Positions 11,267 to 22,069 of a stretch of 64,000 nucleotides of DNA are shown piece after piece. Position numbers and translations under genes: made by a program. Source of the DNA: Spinacia oleracea (lineage: Eukaryota; Streptophyta; Magnoliopsida; Caryophyllales; Amaranthaceae); contig NC_079489.1 of assembly GCF_020520425.1 (NCBI RefSeq), positions 77,537,310 through 77,601,309 on the forward strand. Reading direction: 5' to 3'. Position 1 is the first letter of the stretch. Each line of letters opens with the position of its first letter. Below the pieces are notes generated by a model. That model was not told where the DNA came from, did no database searches, and worked only from the letters and a program-made list of their open reading frames with translations.

Positions 11267-13868
11267 ATGCAGTTCATCTCTCTCTCTCCTTCGAAATTTC
11301 CCTCAGAAAAACAATCAACTGCCTCCCCTCTGCCGCTGAAAACTCGTGGTATTCCAGCGATTTCAATGAAACCTTCTCACTCTCCCTCCCATTTACGTCC
11401 ACCGCGTCCAACGCCACAACAACCACCACCTGCTCCTTCATATCACAAGAACTCACACCGACATTATTTTCCACCATCTCTTCTTCCTCTCTACCAGAAT
11501 CAGGTAATTTTCTTTTTTTTTTCTACAGTTTTCGAATTTTAGGGTTTCTTTTGATGTTCTGATTTTTTAGATATTACAGAAATGGTTTTTAATTTTTTAA
11601 AAATTAATATAGGAAAAGGGTGGTTTGAGTGTATAATTAATTTGTTTAAGCTTAGCTATTTTGATTGGAACTATTATGAAATATGATAAAATTGTCTTCT
11701 TTTATTGATTTGTATGAATTCCTTGTAAATCTTTTGTCAAATTATCTTCTTTTAAAGGCGATGGAGATTTAAGTTGCAGGGCTATTTTCAACATTTTACA
11801 CTTTTACAGTCTTAACACTGTTGTTGCTTTTATTCGTTTGAACATACGAAGTATGATGCTAGAAGATAAGAAATTTAATTTTAGTTTTAACTCTAAAATC
11901 TGTTATTAAAGTAGTTGGAGGGAGATAAGGTCCTTGCATATGTTATCGGTATGAGAATTTTATGTGAAAGTTAATTGGACTTCTTAAGCTCAATCAATGG
12001 TGATTTGCATATGTTGTCAATATGAGATGTTTTTTGTGAGTTTTGCTTGATTTTTGATTATCATTGTCATACATGCTGATCTCCTCAAACAAAATTAGGA
12101 TGTAAATTGTATTGGATCAAAAGTAATTAGGTATATGTTAAATTTGGACCAGAGGGACAATCTGAAATTTATTCTTTTGAAGGAGACAATTTCATTATAA
12201 ATGAAACCCAAACTCCTCTATTTGTCTTACGGGTTGCAGTTAGTTGTAGTCTGTAGACAAAGGCTTGGGCGTGGATATTCTCATTTAAAGCCTTTTACTA
12301 TAGTCTTTTCATTTATGTTTTTCACTAGAAGCCAAGTCCTGGATCCATTCTAGACTTTGCAGCAGAAACATCTTCGACAATCAGTTAGAGCCCTAATGTA
12401 TACACTATGCAAAATCCATGGTCTTCTTGTTTGAGTGACTTACATGACTCTTACTAGTGCTTCCCAAGAAGTCAGCTTAGACAAGACACAATAATGGAGA
12501 TATGTCATCCTCTCTCAGGGACGTATACATAGTTACGCATATTATTCATCAAAATAGGTAAAATTTCTGCCCAATTATTCTTGTCAGAGTAATTCTCTTA
12601 TATCAATTGTTAAACTGTGCTAACCATTCCATATTGCTGACTTGTTTGGTTCTTTTTCTTGCAGAACTATTTATTCCCTTTGCCTCTAAGACATGTTTGG
12701 CTAGAGTTATGTTCTGCTGTTCAACGTCTTCGGTTCCCTCTATCTCAGGTTTCAGTTTACTCGATTACAGACGTTAGGGTCATGCCTCTTTACGTTTTTA
12801 AGAGGTGAGGGATTGCTACCGTCTAATTGGATGCAAAACTCTTATCTTCACAACATATATTCAGTTTCCGATCCGTTTGTCTAACAATAATACTTTGCTT
12901 AACATCATATTTTTTGATCATTTTTCACCCTGAGCTTAGATCATGACCAACTCATTTTACTAGACAATCATAGAAGGTTGAGAGAGGCAATTGATCAAGC
13001 ATGGTCATAATTCATTAAAAAATTCTTTTGAAGGTTTATTAGTAATTTTATCTGACAGGTTTAGTTGTAATTCTGGTGGTCTTGCACTATTATCTAAGCA
13101 TTGATTGAACCCTTATTTTGCACATAAACTAGTTCGAAAGTGACCATGTTAATAAGTAAGCTCTTCAAGAACATAATCAATCACTCAAGCTCTTTAATTA
13201 TAGCTAACATAATCTAGCTTTTACTTGACAATAATGCCTTTTTAAGATAATAATAATTCGGGTCGGGGTTGGGGGGTTTCTGAAAATTAATAACTCACAC
13301 ATATAATTAAATTTCAGAAAGGGGTTCTCAGGCCATAAAGCAATATTATTTATAAATGGGGAAAGTTAAATACTAGACTAGTATTCAGATTTGCTATAGG
13401 AATACTAGCTCAAACACTAAATTGATTAATTTAAGGGTCTCTTTTCAGACTATATAGCTTTGGATTTATCTTGTAGAGGATTTTATGTATTGATACGTGA
13501 TCTTGACAAAAGCTTACAAGGTGTGTTTGTCATTATGTTTCTCTCTTCCCTATTGTATGATATCTCCATTTAGCGGTCTTGTTCTTGTTTTATGCATATC
13601 TTCGAGATAATAAGCTTCTAGACTGCTATTATTACTCCTCCTCCCTTATAATGATTGTTCCAATTATTTGTCTTTGCTTTTTTTTCAAAATTCCTTAAAG
13701 AAAATGTTGAATCTGCCTATGAGGATATTGTCCTTATTGTTATGAACATCGACATTATCTTGTGATCTTGAGCTGAACTGCTCTTCTTTTCTTTTTCTAT
13801 TTTCCCTCTAGTACGTTGGGGATCGTGGTCGTCGGTATTCTCTTCACATGCATCCAGTGGCAGAATGA
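11267..13868 (+). CDS. Possible captured three-exon gene inside the CACTA element
   Basis: A pyrimidine-rich, UTR-like stretch is followed by an ATG at 11267. Candidate exons are 11267-11503 (ends CAG before GTAATT), 12665-12748 (after TTCTTGCAG, before GTTTCAG) and 13812-13868 (after CCCTCTAG, ends TGA). All three are in phase 0 and give 125 residues, rich in Pro/Ser/His at the start, then NYLFPLPLRHVWLEL. I do not recognise the protein. A further exon-like segment at about 15055-15105 (EGYAKRFFPYSVDPEQ) faintly resembles the end of small heat-shock proteins. Host gene capture is common in CACTA elements, but this model rests only on splice signals and phase. Confidence 0.3.
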
Positions 13869-16330
13869 ACAACACTGTGAGCAAGAAATATAAGATATTA
13901 AGTAGGGAATGCTATCTGGTTTTATTACACCAGATTCATCCCGCATCATTAACATCATTAATGACAACAAAATAATTTCCTTCCTTCAAAGCAATAGAGA
14001 TTTGGTGCATGTATAGTCTTTCTTGCTCTGATTTTATATTTTTATTAATTATAGTTAATTTATTTCCTCTATTTCAATAGGAGTCTCGTCTTTGAAAGGC
14101 GACCTCTTTTGGAATCAGGAAGCATTCCACCATCAGATTTGTAATTAAATTCTATTATTTTGGTAAATAAAAATTGAAAAAGTTTTGTTTTGAGAAAGTT
14201 GGGTGTATTCAATCCTCATACTTCCTATTAATGAATACAACAACTCATTTAAACTTAAATGGAAATATAGGAATTCAAGGAATAAAGTTTATGATGTTGT
14301 GGTGATATTCTTGGTGCCTTGGTGGATTTAAATTGATCAAAGTGTGAAATACTTTTGTCCAAGGTTGATAAATTAATGCAAGAATATATTTGTTGTTTGT
14401 CTTGATAAATTAAACTGAGGATTTCAACTATTATCCTCTGCAGCAATGAGCATTCTTCATGGGTTGTATTATTAATTGTTGTTTATGTTATGTTTTAGCT
14501 GTACATGTGCTTCTTTACACATTTATTTATAATTCCTTATTAGACTGTCCTTCTTTTTATCCTGTTAGACTGAGCCTCCTCTCTTCTATTTCTTTGAATA
14601 GAATAGTAGCTTTTCATCTGAATTATGGTGCAACATGAGATGTCATTATGATTAGGTAAAAAATAATCAATTGGTTTGGGTGACTAGCTTTATGAGAGTA
14701 CATGTGGGGGTGTTCCTATTTCTTTTTGTGCATAAAAATAATTTCATTGAGAAAAATAACGGAATGAGTGATTGTTGGTCTAGCTTAAATTCTGAATTAC
14801 ATAGCTCAAAATAAATTTAAAAGAGAAAAAAATAAAGAATAATCTTCCTCCTTGAATTGACAATAATCCCGACAAGACTTTAAAGTTTCCTACAGGATAT
14901 AGAAGTTGTTGCTTCTCATTCTTGATAAACTCCAAAAGTGGGTTTTGATTTTATTTGTTTATATACTTATATTCACATTTCCTTCTATTTATTTTTTATA
15001 TTTATTGATTAGGGACTTTTCTGTGATTGTTTGTTTTGCTGCTCTTTTTTGTAGGAAGGATACGCGAAGCGTTTTTTTCCGTACTCGGTCGATCCGGAGC
15101 AAGTGAATGCTAATCTGGAGTCTTATCTTATTTTAATTATATATAAAGCATTCTCGTATTGGTAATTGACTAGTTGTTGTGGTTGTTCATGTTCTAAAAA
15201 AGTAATTTTGATATTCTAGATTTTGGACTACCATGGATTATTGAGATCCATGGATTTTGAAACAGTGAGGAAGAAACTCATGGTCAGCTTTTAGTTGACT
15301 TTGGGACAACTTGAGGTTAGTTGTATGTTTAGTAGTGGTTCATTTAGGATACCATACTGATTGGATTCTGCTTTTATTGTGACTGGTAACTGAAATTTTT
15401 TAGTTGGTTCTTTTGGTAATAAGTTTATGTGAGTATCTTGTTAACTAATCTTTGAGTATATCTCATTTTTGGTTAATTTAATTTTCAGCAAAAGCAGTGT
15501 CGTTTCTAAGTTCTTTTGTGTTACAACTATTCTCTTCATCATCAATGTTATGCGCTCTTGGCTCTGTAAGTTATGTGCTCTTGCCCTGTATGTTCTTTTG
15601 CTGTAATGTTTGTCTGCCGGATAGTATAACTATCAATTACTTCATGTTTTGTAATAGAGTTGGTTGTCTTATACCTTTTCATATTTGATGAGCAGTTGTC
15701 ACGTGCCTCTGAGCATTCAAAAATGCTAATTCGGTATGACCTTGACATTAGTTAGCAGTTATATCATTGAGGGTCATGTTTGTTATCTATCAATGTGTGA
15801 CCCGGCCTATACAAAGAGTCCTAGAACTTATGCGTTCATTAAGTGTGGTATGTTTTTCAGTTTACTCACTGTTTGGTGAATTCTTTTGATTAATCACTTC
15901 AAGATATTGTGCCACTAATAAATTGATGAAATTTATTGTTTTTCCTCCGAATATACATTTGTAAAGAGAACAAAGAAGTTGTACCAAGAATACGATAAAG
16001 AGGTTTTAATTCTATTTTTGTTCGCAGCTTGTGTGAGAAACCACAAATCATAGTTGATCGAGCAATGTAGTCATGCTTAGATTGTTTTTGTTCTATTTTT
16101 ATTGTTAAAGTTCTGTTTAGAGGTTGCAATTCAAAATTTTTGATAACGAAATATGTTAGATACCTCATATGTACCTCCTTGTTTACTCTAATGTTTTTGT
16201 TCTATTATTTTATAAATACCACCTGTATTCTTGTGTGTGACTATTATGGTTGCTGGTACATCACAGCTACAACCGCTACTGCTGCTAGCGTAGCTTGCTG
16301 CTGTATTGTTTTTTTATGTATATGTATATA
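13869..16330. other. CACTA interior without recognisable gene
   Basis: AT-rich sequence with short spurious frames only. It has the look of plant intron sequence: T-rich runs, scattered GT and AG splice-like sites. Apart from the exon-like piece near 15055-15105, nothing supports a gene. Confidence 0.5.
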
Positions 16331-16672
16331 CTAGTAACTGGCATGAAAAGATATAGTTACTAGTATAAATTCTAGTAGTAACTGGCATATGCTTGTAATA
16401 ACAGGCAATAATCGAAGCGAGTTACGAATAAGAATTTAATAGTAACTGGCTAAGTCTAACACCGGTTACAAATAGTTCGGTTACTTTTGTAAAATTTGAC
16501 ATATAGTAACTGGCAAAAGTAAATGCCAGTTACGAATAGTACAGTATTAGTAATCGGCATTTGTTAGTTACTAATAATTTGCACTATTAGTAACGCTGGC
16601 TATAGCAACGGACAATGTTAGTTACTAAAATTCTATTTTTGCCAGTTACTAATAGCACTTTTTCTACTATTG
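16331..16672. repeat. Right subterminal repeat region of the CACTA element
   Basis: At least eight copies of TAGTAACTGGCA or its complement lie in 340 bp, in both orientations, ending in the terminal repeat. This mirrors the array at the left end and is denser. Confidence 0.8.
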
Positions 16673-17488
16673 TTTGTAATGGCCAATTCCATCACAATAA
16701 AGACAGCTTGATGTGGACTTGTCCAGCTTTGTCTTCTTTCTTGACTCAGCATTGCCCTGGGACTTTGCACCTTTCTTGAAAGGTCTCCCTTTAGCCTTGA
16801 GTAAATCTTTGGCTTCACAGTCGAGTACTATCTCAGCCTTTCTGACAAGGTGAACAAACTCTGCAACTGTTTCTTCTCTTGGTTCACTTGGGTATAGTTG
16901 CTTAAAGCGACCAAACCCACTGTTCAGTGAATTGAGCAAGATAGAGACTGCCATCCTTTCGCTTATTGGTGTTCCTAGAAAACTTAGGCGATCAAAATAT
17001 GAAAGCATAAGCTCCACATGGAACCTTAGTGGGACACCTACCCTTTGTTTAGTGCGAAGGAACTGAACATATGTTTCTTGGACCTCCATCCTAAAACACC
17101 TGTTATGAGAACTAACCTTTAGACCAAACATTGATTCAATAAACTCATGGACATTTAGGTCCCTGTCCTCCGTGTTTCCACGACAGATATCCCTCGGATT
17201 CTTGATGAGCGTAAAAGGTTCGTAAGCTACAAACCTTCTAGCCCATTCATCAGGGATATTGTTCATCATGAGACTCATAACCTTTTTGGGATCCGCATCC
17301 CAGGCGGAAAATCTTTCAGGGGTCATGTCTCTGGCATAGTAGCTTGGCATGGGATGTAACAGTACATACTCAAGTCCATTGAGTTTGACTACTTCAACTA
17401 GCTTAGCTTCCCATTCAAGAAAATTTGTTAGGTTCAGCTTGACCATAAGCTCAGAACCCATGATGATGTTTTGATTGTTGTTTGCCAT
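16673..17488 (-). CDS. gag of copia element 2 (divergent type, cut by CACTA)
   Basis: Minus-strand frame from ATG at 17488 (MANNNQ) to the CACTA insertion. It is a copia-type gag (UBN2 class) ending in the first half of a zinc knuckle, CLYCDGIGHYK. The second half lies beyond the CACTA element at about 10900. Once joined, the last Cys of the C-x2-C-x4-H-x4-C pattern is replaced by Phe. The protein shares the MANNN start and general size with the gag of elements 1 and 3, but the body (for example LTNFLEWEAKLVEVV, DRLSFLGTPISERM) shows only distant similarity. By contrast the pol that follows is nearly identical. The frame is open, with no stops. Confidence 0.85.
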
Positions 17489-18979
17489 AGTAAAACTACA
17501 ATTGAAAAAGAATAAACAAATAAATAACCATTCACAGTTTCTCTTAATAAATTCACATTCTAGCAAACATGCATAATTTATCATTTATTAAGCATTTTAT
17601 TCAAGTTATGTGTTCCGGCAGGTGTGAATAAAATGATTCCAAGATCTTTAAATCATTGAAGAATTAAGCACATTATGTATTTAGACTCAATTCTAAAATA
17701 TTTTAGGTAAGCAAAGCCTTTGCTAGTAGTCTAGAAACTACTCTTGGTTGATAGGTACGTCTAAGAACTTATTAGGTAAACCTATCTCATTTGCCACGAC
17801 ATAAAAGGACTCCTTACTTATATCGTTGAGTTTCACCAAAACTAACATGTACTCACAATTATTTGTGTACCTTACCCCTTTAGGATCAATAAGTAACACC
17901 TCGCTATGGCGGAAAACTATTACTAAGATTGATGTAAAGGTTTATCCATGTAAGTGTTATTTTGGCATGGCACTTTTTAACTCAATTTTAAAGTTTGGAA
18001 CTTAAGGCTCTTACTATGTTGGTTAGATTTTAAGTGAACTAAAATCCTTAATCATGCAACATAATCAAGCCACAATCTCATGCATAATTAAGACGTATTT
18101 AAAGCAATAAATAACTTAAAGCATGCATAAGATATAAATGTGATCTAGTATGGCCCGACTTCATCTTGAAGCTTCAACTTCAAAGTCCGTCTTGAAAATG
18201 GATTGGAAACTCCGTCTTGAATTTCACCATGGGAGGCGCCATTTTCTTCAAATAGGATAAGCTATAATTAAACTAATTACAACTTTTTGATGGTACGCAG
18301 ACCATATTTAAATAAATAAAAAACTTTGGTGCATTAGACCAATTTTACATTCAAATTAATGGTACGCATACCATATTTTCTATGCTATTTGGGCCATACT
18401 AGTCACTTTTCAATAACCTGCAAAATAGTACATATACAATATATACTATTCACTCATTCATTATCATGAATGGCCCACATAGCTGGTTAGTAGAACATAT
18501 TATGCATCACACAAATATTTGCAGCAATTAATCAAGGGTTCCAATAATCTACCAATTATTCAATCCTTATTAATTCTAATCAAGTTGTTTTAACCTTAAA
18601 GGAATGTAGACCTAATCAAGAGTTTATGACTAAAGGCTCCCACTTAAAACAATAAATTTACATGCTTTACTAATTTTAAACATAAAATTGTATTTCCTAG
18701 TCTAACCGGAAACATACAAATTTAATTAAAATTTAAAGCTCATATAAATTAATAATTGAATCCTTTAATTTATTTTCAGTTGAATTAAATAAATAAATTT
18801 AAATTTATTCAAGGTTTTAATTTTAGTAAAATAATTAGTATAAATTATAATTTATAATAATTAGATTATTCAAAATCAAATTCCGAGAAAATAATTTAAA
18901 TTTAGAAATTTAAACAAAATTAAAATCGTTTCCGAACTGAAAATTTAAAATTAAATTCAAAACGCATCAATCGTAACAA

Positions 18980-19410
18980 GACGAGGCACTTGGGCTTGCG
19001 CCCAATCCCCATCGAGTCATGCGGCAGCAGCGCCCCAACTATTGATCACACAACAAAGCACGAGAAGGCCACACGCATCGCAGCCAGCCCAGGCCACGCT
19101 GCGCGCAGCCCGCCATACTCGACGCGCCTGGTCTGCTCGCTGGGCGAGGCAGCGCGCGCTGTGGCGCAGCATCCATCGCTGCCCACATGCGTCTTCTCGC
19201 TCGGCTGTGCCTTGCCCCCATCGCCCATCGCCCATCGCGCAGCACACACGCCCAGGCAGCAATGCCTTGTGCGCGCGCCACACGCTTGTTGCTCGCTGCA
19301 TTCGTACCGCATGGGCGACGAGCTCCCTTGCTCGTCGTCGCATGCCCGCACTATACAACACCCCTTAAGGGTAACACGTAGCTTCCTTTGCTTTGTGCGT
19401 GCAACATTCA
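18980..19410 (-). repeat. GC-rich block in element 2 leader
   Basis: Counterpart of 650-1225 and 59560-60225. It shares the outer parts, including the hairpin, but its inner GC-rich part differs in sequence and length, showing fast turnover. Open frames on both strands are composition effects. Confidence 0.75.
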
Positions 19411-20125
19411 TGAGCGAATTATATAAAATTAAAAAAATTTAATTCAAATTTATAGACAAATTAATGAATCATATTAATTTCATAAATTTAGGGCAAAAAA
19501 TCGAAAATTATTAATTAATTAATTTCCGATTATTGTGGATTCAAGTCTAGGTCATAAATATTTAAAATTTATCAAAAATTAACAATTTTTATGGTGGTTT
19601 TTAATCATGAATACCTAATTAAATCGTCAATTAATTATGAAAATCAAATCAAATTCTAAATTATTCGAATTTCAATAAATTAATTACAATTACAAATTGG
19701 TTTGTATAATTAACAAGCTTAGGCACTTAAATTTGTTAAACATATAAAGTAGGTCAATCAAAAATTCAAGATTTAACAACAACAAGCGCAAATATTTATT
19801 TTAACATCTTAAAAATTACAAATTTTGCGTTCGAAAAACTAAAACCTCCGAAAAGTCATAGTTAGGCTTGGAAGTTGGAAATTCTGGGTTCGGCCGAAAA
19901 TTAGTATTTTTGTCAAAATTTTAGAATGCCTTTTACATGCAGAATTGACACAAAAATCACTCGATTTCATTGAGCAACGAAGAAACTGCCGAAAAACTAC
20001 GAATATATAATTAAATAAACGTAAATTTGCAATTAATTACAATTACGAAATTAATCACCCCTTTTAATTCCTTGCAAATTTATAAAATTTAACCATGTTA
20101 AGCAATTATTATGGAATTAATTAGA

Positions 20126-20139
20126 GGCTCGTAATACCA
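20126..20139 (-). other. Primer-binding site of element 2
   Basis: On the minus strand TGGTATTACGAGCC lies one base after the LTR end. It resembles the 3' end complement of initiator Met-tRNA (TGGTATC...), the usual primer for plant copia elements. Element 3 has TGGTATCACGAGCC at the same place. Confidence 0.75.
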
Positions 20140-20140
20140 C

Positions 20141-21505
20141 TGTAAGGTTATGATACATATAATTGAATATAAATCATGCGGAAAAACCATAAAAGCCAGG
20201 ATTCCAAATTAATTGCCACATAACAATTAGCATAATTTAGGATGCATACTCTTTGTAGCGTGCCCTCCCTAGCTGCGCCCGAACCGAACAAGAACAAGTC
20301 TTTAGGACTCCAAGTGTCGTCCCTCCGTAGATAGTCCACAGCACGCTCGGATCCGCCTTAGATTTAATTAACTAGAAGGCACTAAGGTACTATGAAAATT
20401 TCGGATTTTTATGACAAATATAAGTCCGAGTTTTAAGCCTAAAACTTGAATGAATACTTGAATTACTCGTTATAAATTGTGAACCATCATCACCTATTTA
20501 TAGGGTATGGGTATCGGATATTAGAATCCTACTAGGAAACGATTTAGCGAATCTAAATTAATCTTAAATTCAATCACTTAATTTATCTAATAGACTTAGG
20601 AAATCAATCTATACGAATCCTAATCGATCAAGGTTTCGTACACAAGCACAAACACACACGTACGCACAGCAGCCCACGAGTGGCACCAAGCGCGCGCGCT
20701 GAGCCCAGGCCCAGCAAGTGCTCGCAGGCCACGAGGGGCGCGCCTGCTGGCCTTGCTTGCGCTTGGGCTTTGCTTGCTTTGGTCGCGCGGGCTTTGCTAG
20801 GCGTTGGGCCTAGCTTCGTGCTAGGCCTTGCGTCTAGCAAGCTCGTCCGATGTTTATTCGTACGTCGCGCTTCCAATTTAATTTTCAGATTCCGGAATTC
20901 ATTTCCGATACGAACAATATTTAACATTTCCGATTCCGGAATTAATTTCCGTTTCGAACAAATATTTAATATTTCCGTTTCCGGAATTATTTTCCGATTC
21001 CGATAATATTTCCGATTCTGACAATATTTCCGTTTCCGGCAATATTTCCGATTCCGACAATATTTCCATTTCCAATAATATTTTCCGATACGTACAATGT
21101 TTTCGTTTCCGGCAACATCTACGACTTGGATAATATTTATATTTCCGATACGATCCATATTTCCGTTTCCGACAATATCATCGTTTCCGGAGTATTCATT
21201 ATTTGCCTTTGACGATCTCAGCTCCCACTGGAACCAAGATCCGTCGATTCCGAATATCCAAAGATGGAGTATTTAATGCCATTAAATACTTGATCCGTTT
21301 ACGTACTATTTGTGTGACCCTACGGGTTCAGTCAAGAGTAAGCTGTGGATTAATATCATTAATCCACTTGAACTGAAGTGGCCTTTAGCTAGGCATACAG
21401 TTCACTTGATCTCACTGAATTATTAACTTGTATAATTAACACTGAACCGCATTTATTAGACTTACCAATAAATGCATACTTGGACCAAGGGAATTATTTC
21501 CTTCA
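20141..21505 (-). repeat. 5' LTR of copia element 2
   Basis: 1365 bp on the minus strand, starting TGAAGGAAATAATTCCC at 21505 and ending CATAACCTTACA at 20141. It has the CGGAAA subrepeat zone (20875-21185), a GC-rich zone (20640-20860) and a TATA box (20495-20502). It is more diverged from the other three LTRs than they are from each other. The adjacent target bases are TTGGG (21506-21510). Confidence 0.92.
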
Positions 21506-22055
21506 TTGGGCTCCAAGAAAAGTCCGATTACTTAGTTGCTAAGTAACTTTGGCATTAAGTATTAGTTTTCCTAGTCCTACCAGAATTGGATTAATCAAGA
21601 GTTTAATTATTGCTACAATCCTAATTGGTTAAGAATTTCAATCCTAGTAGGGTTGGTAATTCTTTTCCTATTAAGACTCAAATTCCTTATTCCCTGCCCT
21701 ATAAATATGAGGCTAGGCCTCATAATTTATATACATCAAAACATATTCTTTACATATATTGTGTTCAAGGGAGAGCATAGTTTATATCCTAACCCGAGTG
21801 CATAAAACGTATCTTTTGTAATATCCTAGTTGGTTGAACCTAAGGCTGATCCGCGCTGTGGACTTTCTACGGAGGGGCGACACTTGGAGCTCTAAAGACT
21901 TGTTCTTGTTCGGTTCGGGAGCATCTAGGGAAGGCACGCATCACATTGTATGTAACCTAAATTATGCTAATTGAATATGTGGCAATTAATTTGGATTCTT
22001 GGATTTATGGTTTTTCCACATGAATTATATTGTTTGTATTATTCATAACCTTACA
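21506..22055 (+). repeat. Piece of a related LTR (3' LTR of an otherwise unseen element)
   Basis: 550 bp with a TATA box (21700-21707), the same conserved block as the copia LTRs (CGGAGGGGCGACACTTGGAG, GTTCGGTTCGGG, about 21850-21945) and the ending CATAACCTTACA. Its 5' part differs from the family and is cut by element 2. It is followed directly by LINE sequence rather than a primer-binding site, so it is a 3' or solo LTR. The missing part should lie left of element 2, outside the window. Confidence 0.75.
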
Positions 22056-22069
22056 GAATTATCCATGGA

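Larger units (their letters stand above)
10908..16672. mobile_element. Non-autonomous CACTA (En/Spm-type) DNA transposon
   Basis: The left end is CACTAGTAGAAAAAATGC and the right end is its near-complement, GCACTTTTTCTACTATTG (one base off CTAGTG). It is flanked by the 3-bp duplication TTT (10905-10907 and 16673-16675), the size expected for CACTA elements. Removing the insert and one TTT rejoins the gag zinc knuckle of element 2 in frame, which proves both boundaries. Both ends carry many subterminal copies of AGTAACTGGCA in both orientations. No transposase is visible in 5.8 kb, so it would need a partner for mobility. Confidence 0.92.
17489..20140 (-). other. Leader of copia element 2
   Basis: Reverse-strand counterpart of the element 1 and 3 leaders, with base changes and small indels. 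It keeps the upstream hydrophobic reading frame next to gag, the CAATTGTAG splice-like site, both ATGGT/ACCAT hairpins, the CCCTTAAGGG palindrome, the CGACGAGC hairpin and a GC-rich block (about 18980-19410), here without the long tandem arrays. No gene called. Confidence 0.8.
8906..21505 (-). mobile_element. Ty1/copia retrotransposon, element 2 (minus strand, interrupted)
   Basis: Read on the minus strand: 5' LTR (21505-20141), primer-binding site, leader, gag, then pol up to 8906, where element 1 cuts it. A CACTA transposon (10908-16672) splits gag from pol. The rest of pol and the 3' LTR should lie left of element 1, outside the window. LTR and leader are diverged relatives of elements 1 and 3, and pol is nearly identical to theirs. 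Its gag is not recognisably the same protein. The visible gag and pol frames have no internal stops once the CACTA insertion is discounted. Confidence 0.88.

Noticed and set aside
14906-16334. Small hydrophobic frames inside the CACTA element
   Set aside because: T-rich intron-like sequence gives Leu/Phe-rich peptides by chance. No conservation or splice support.
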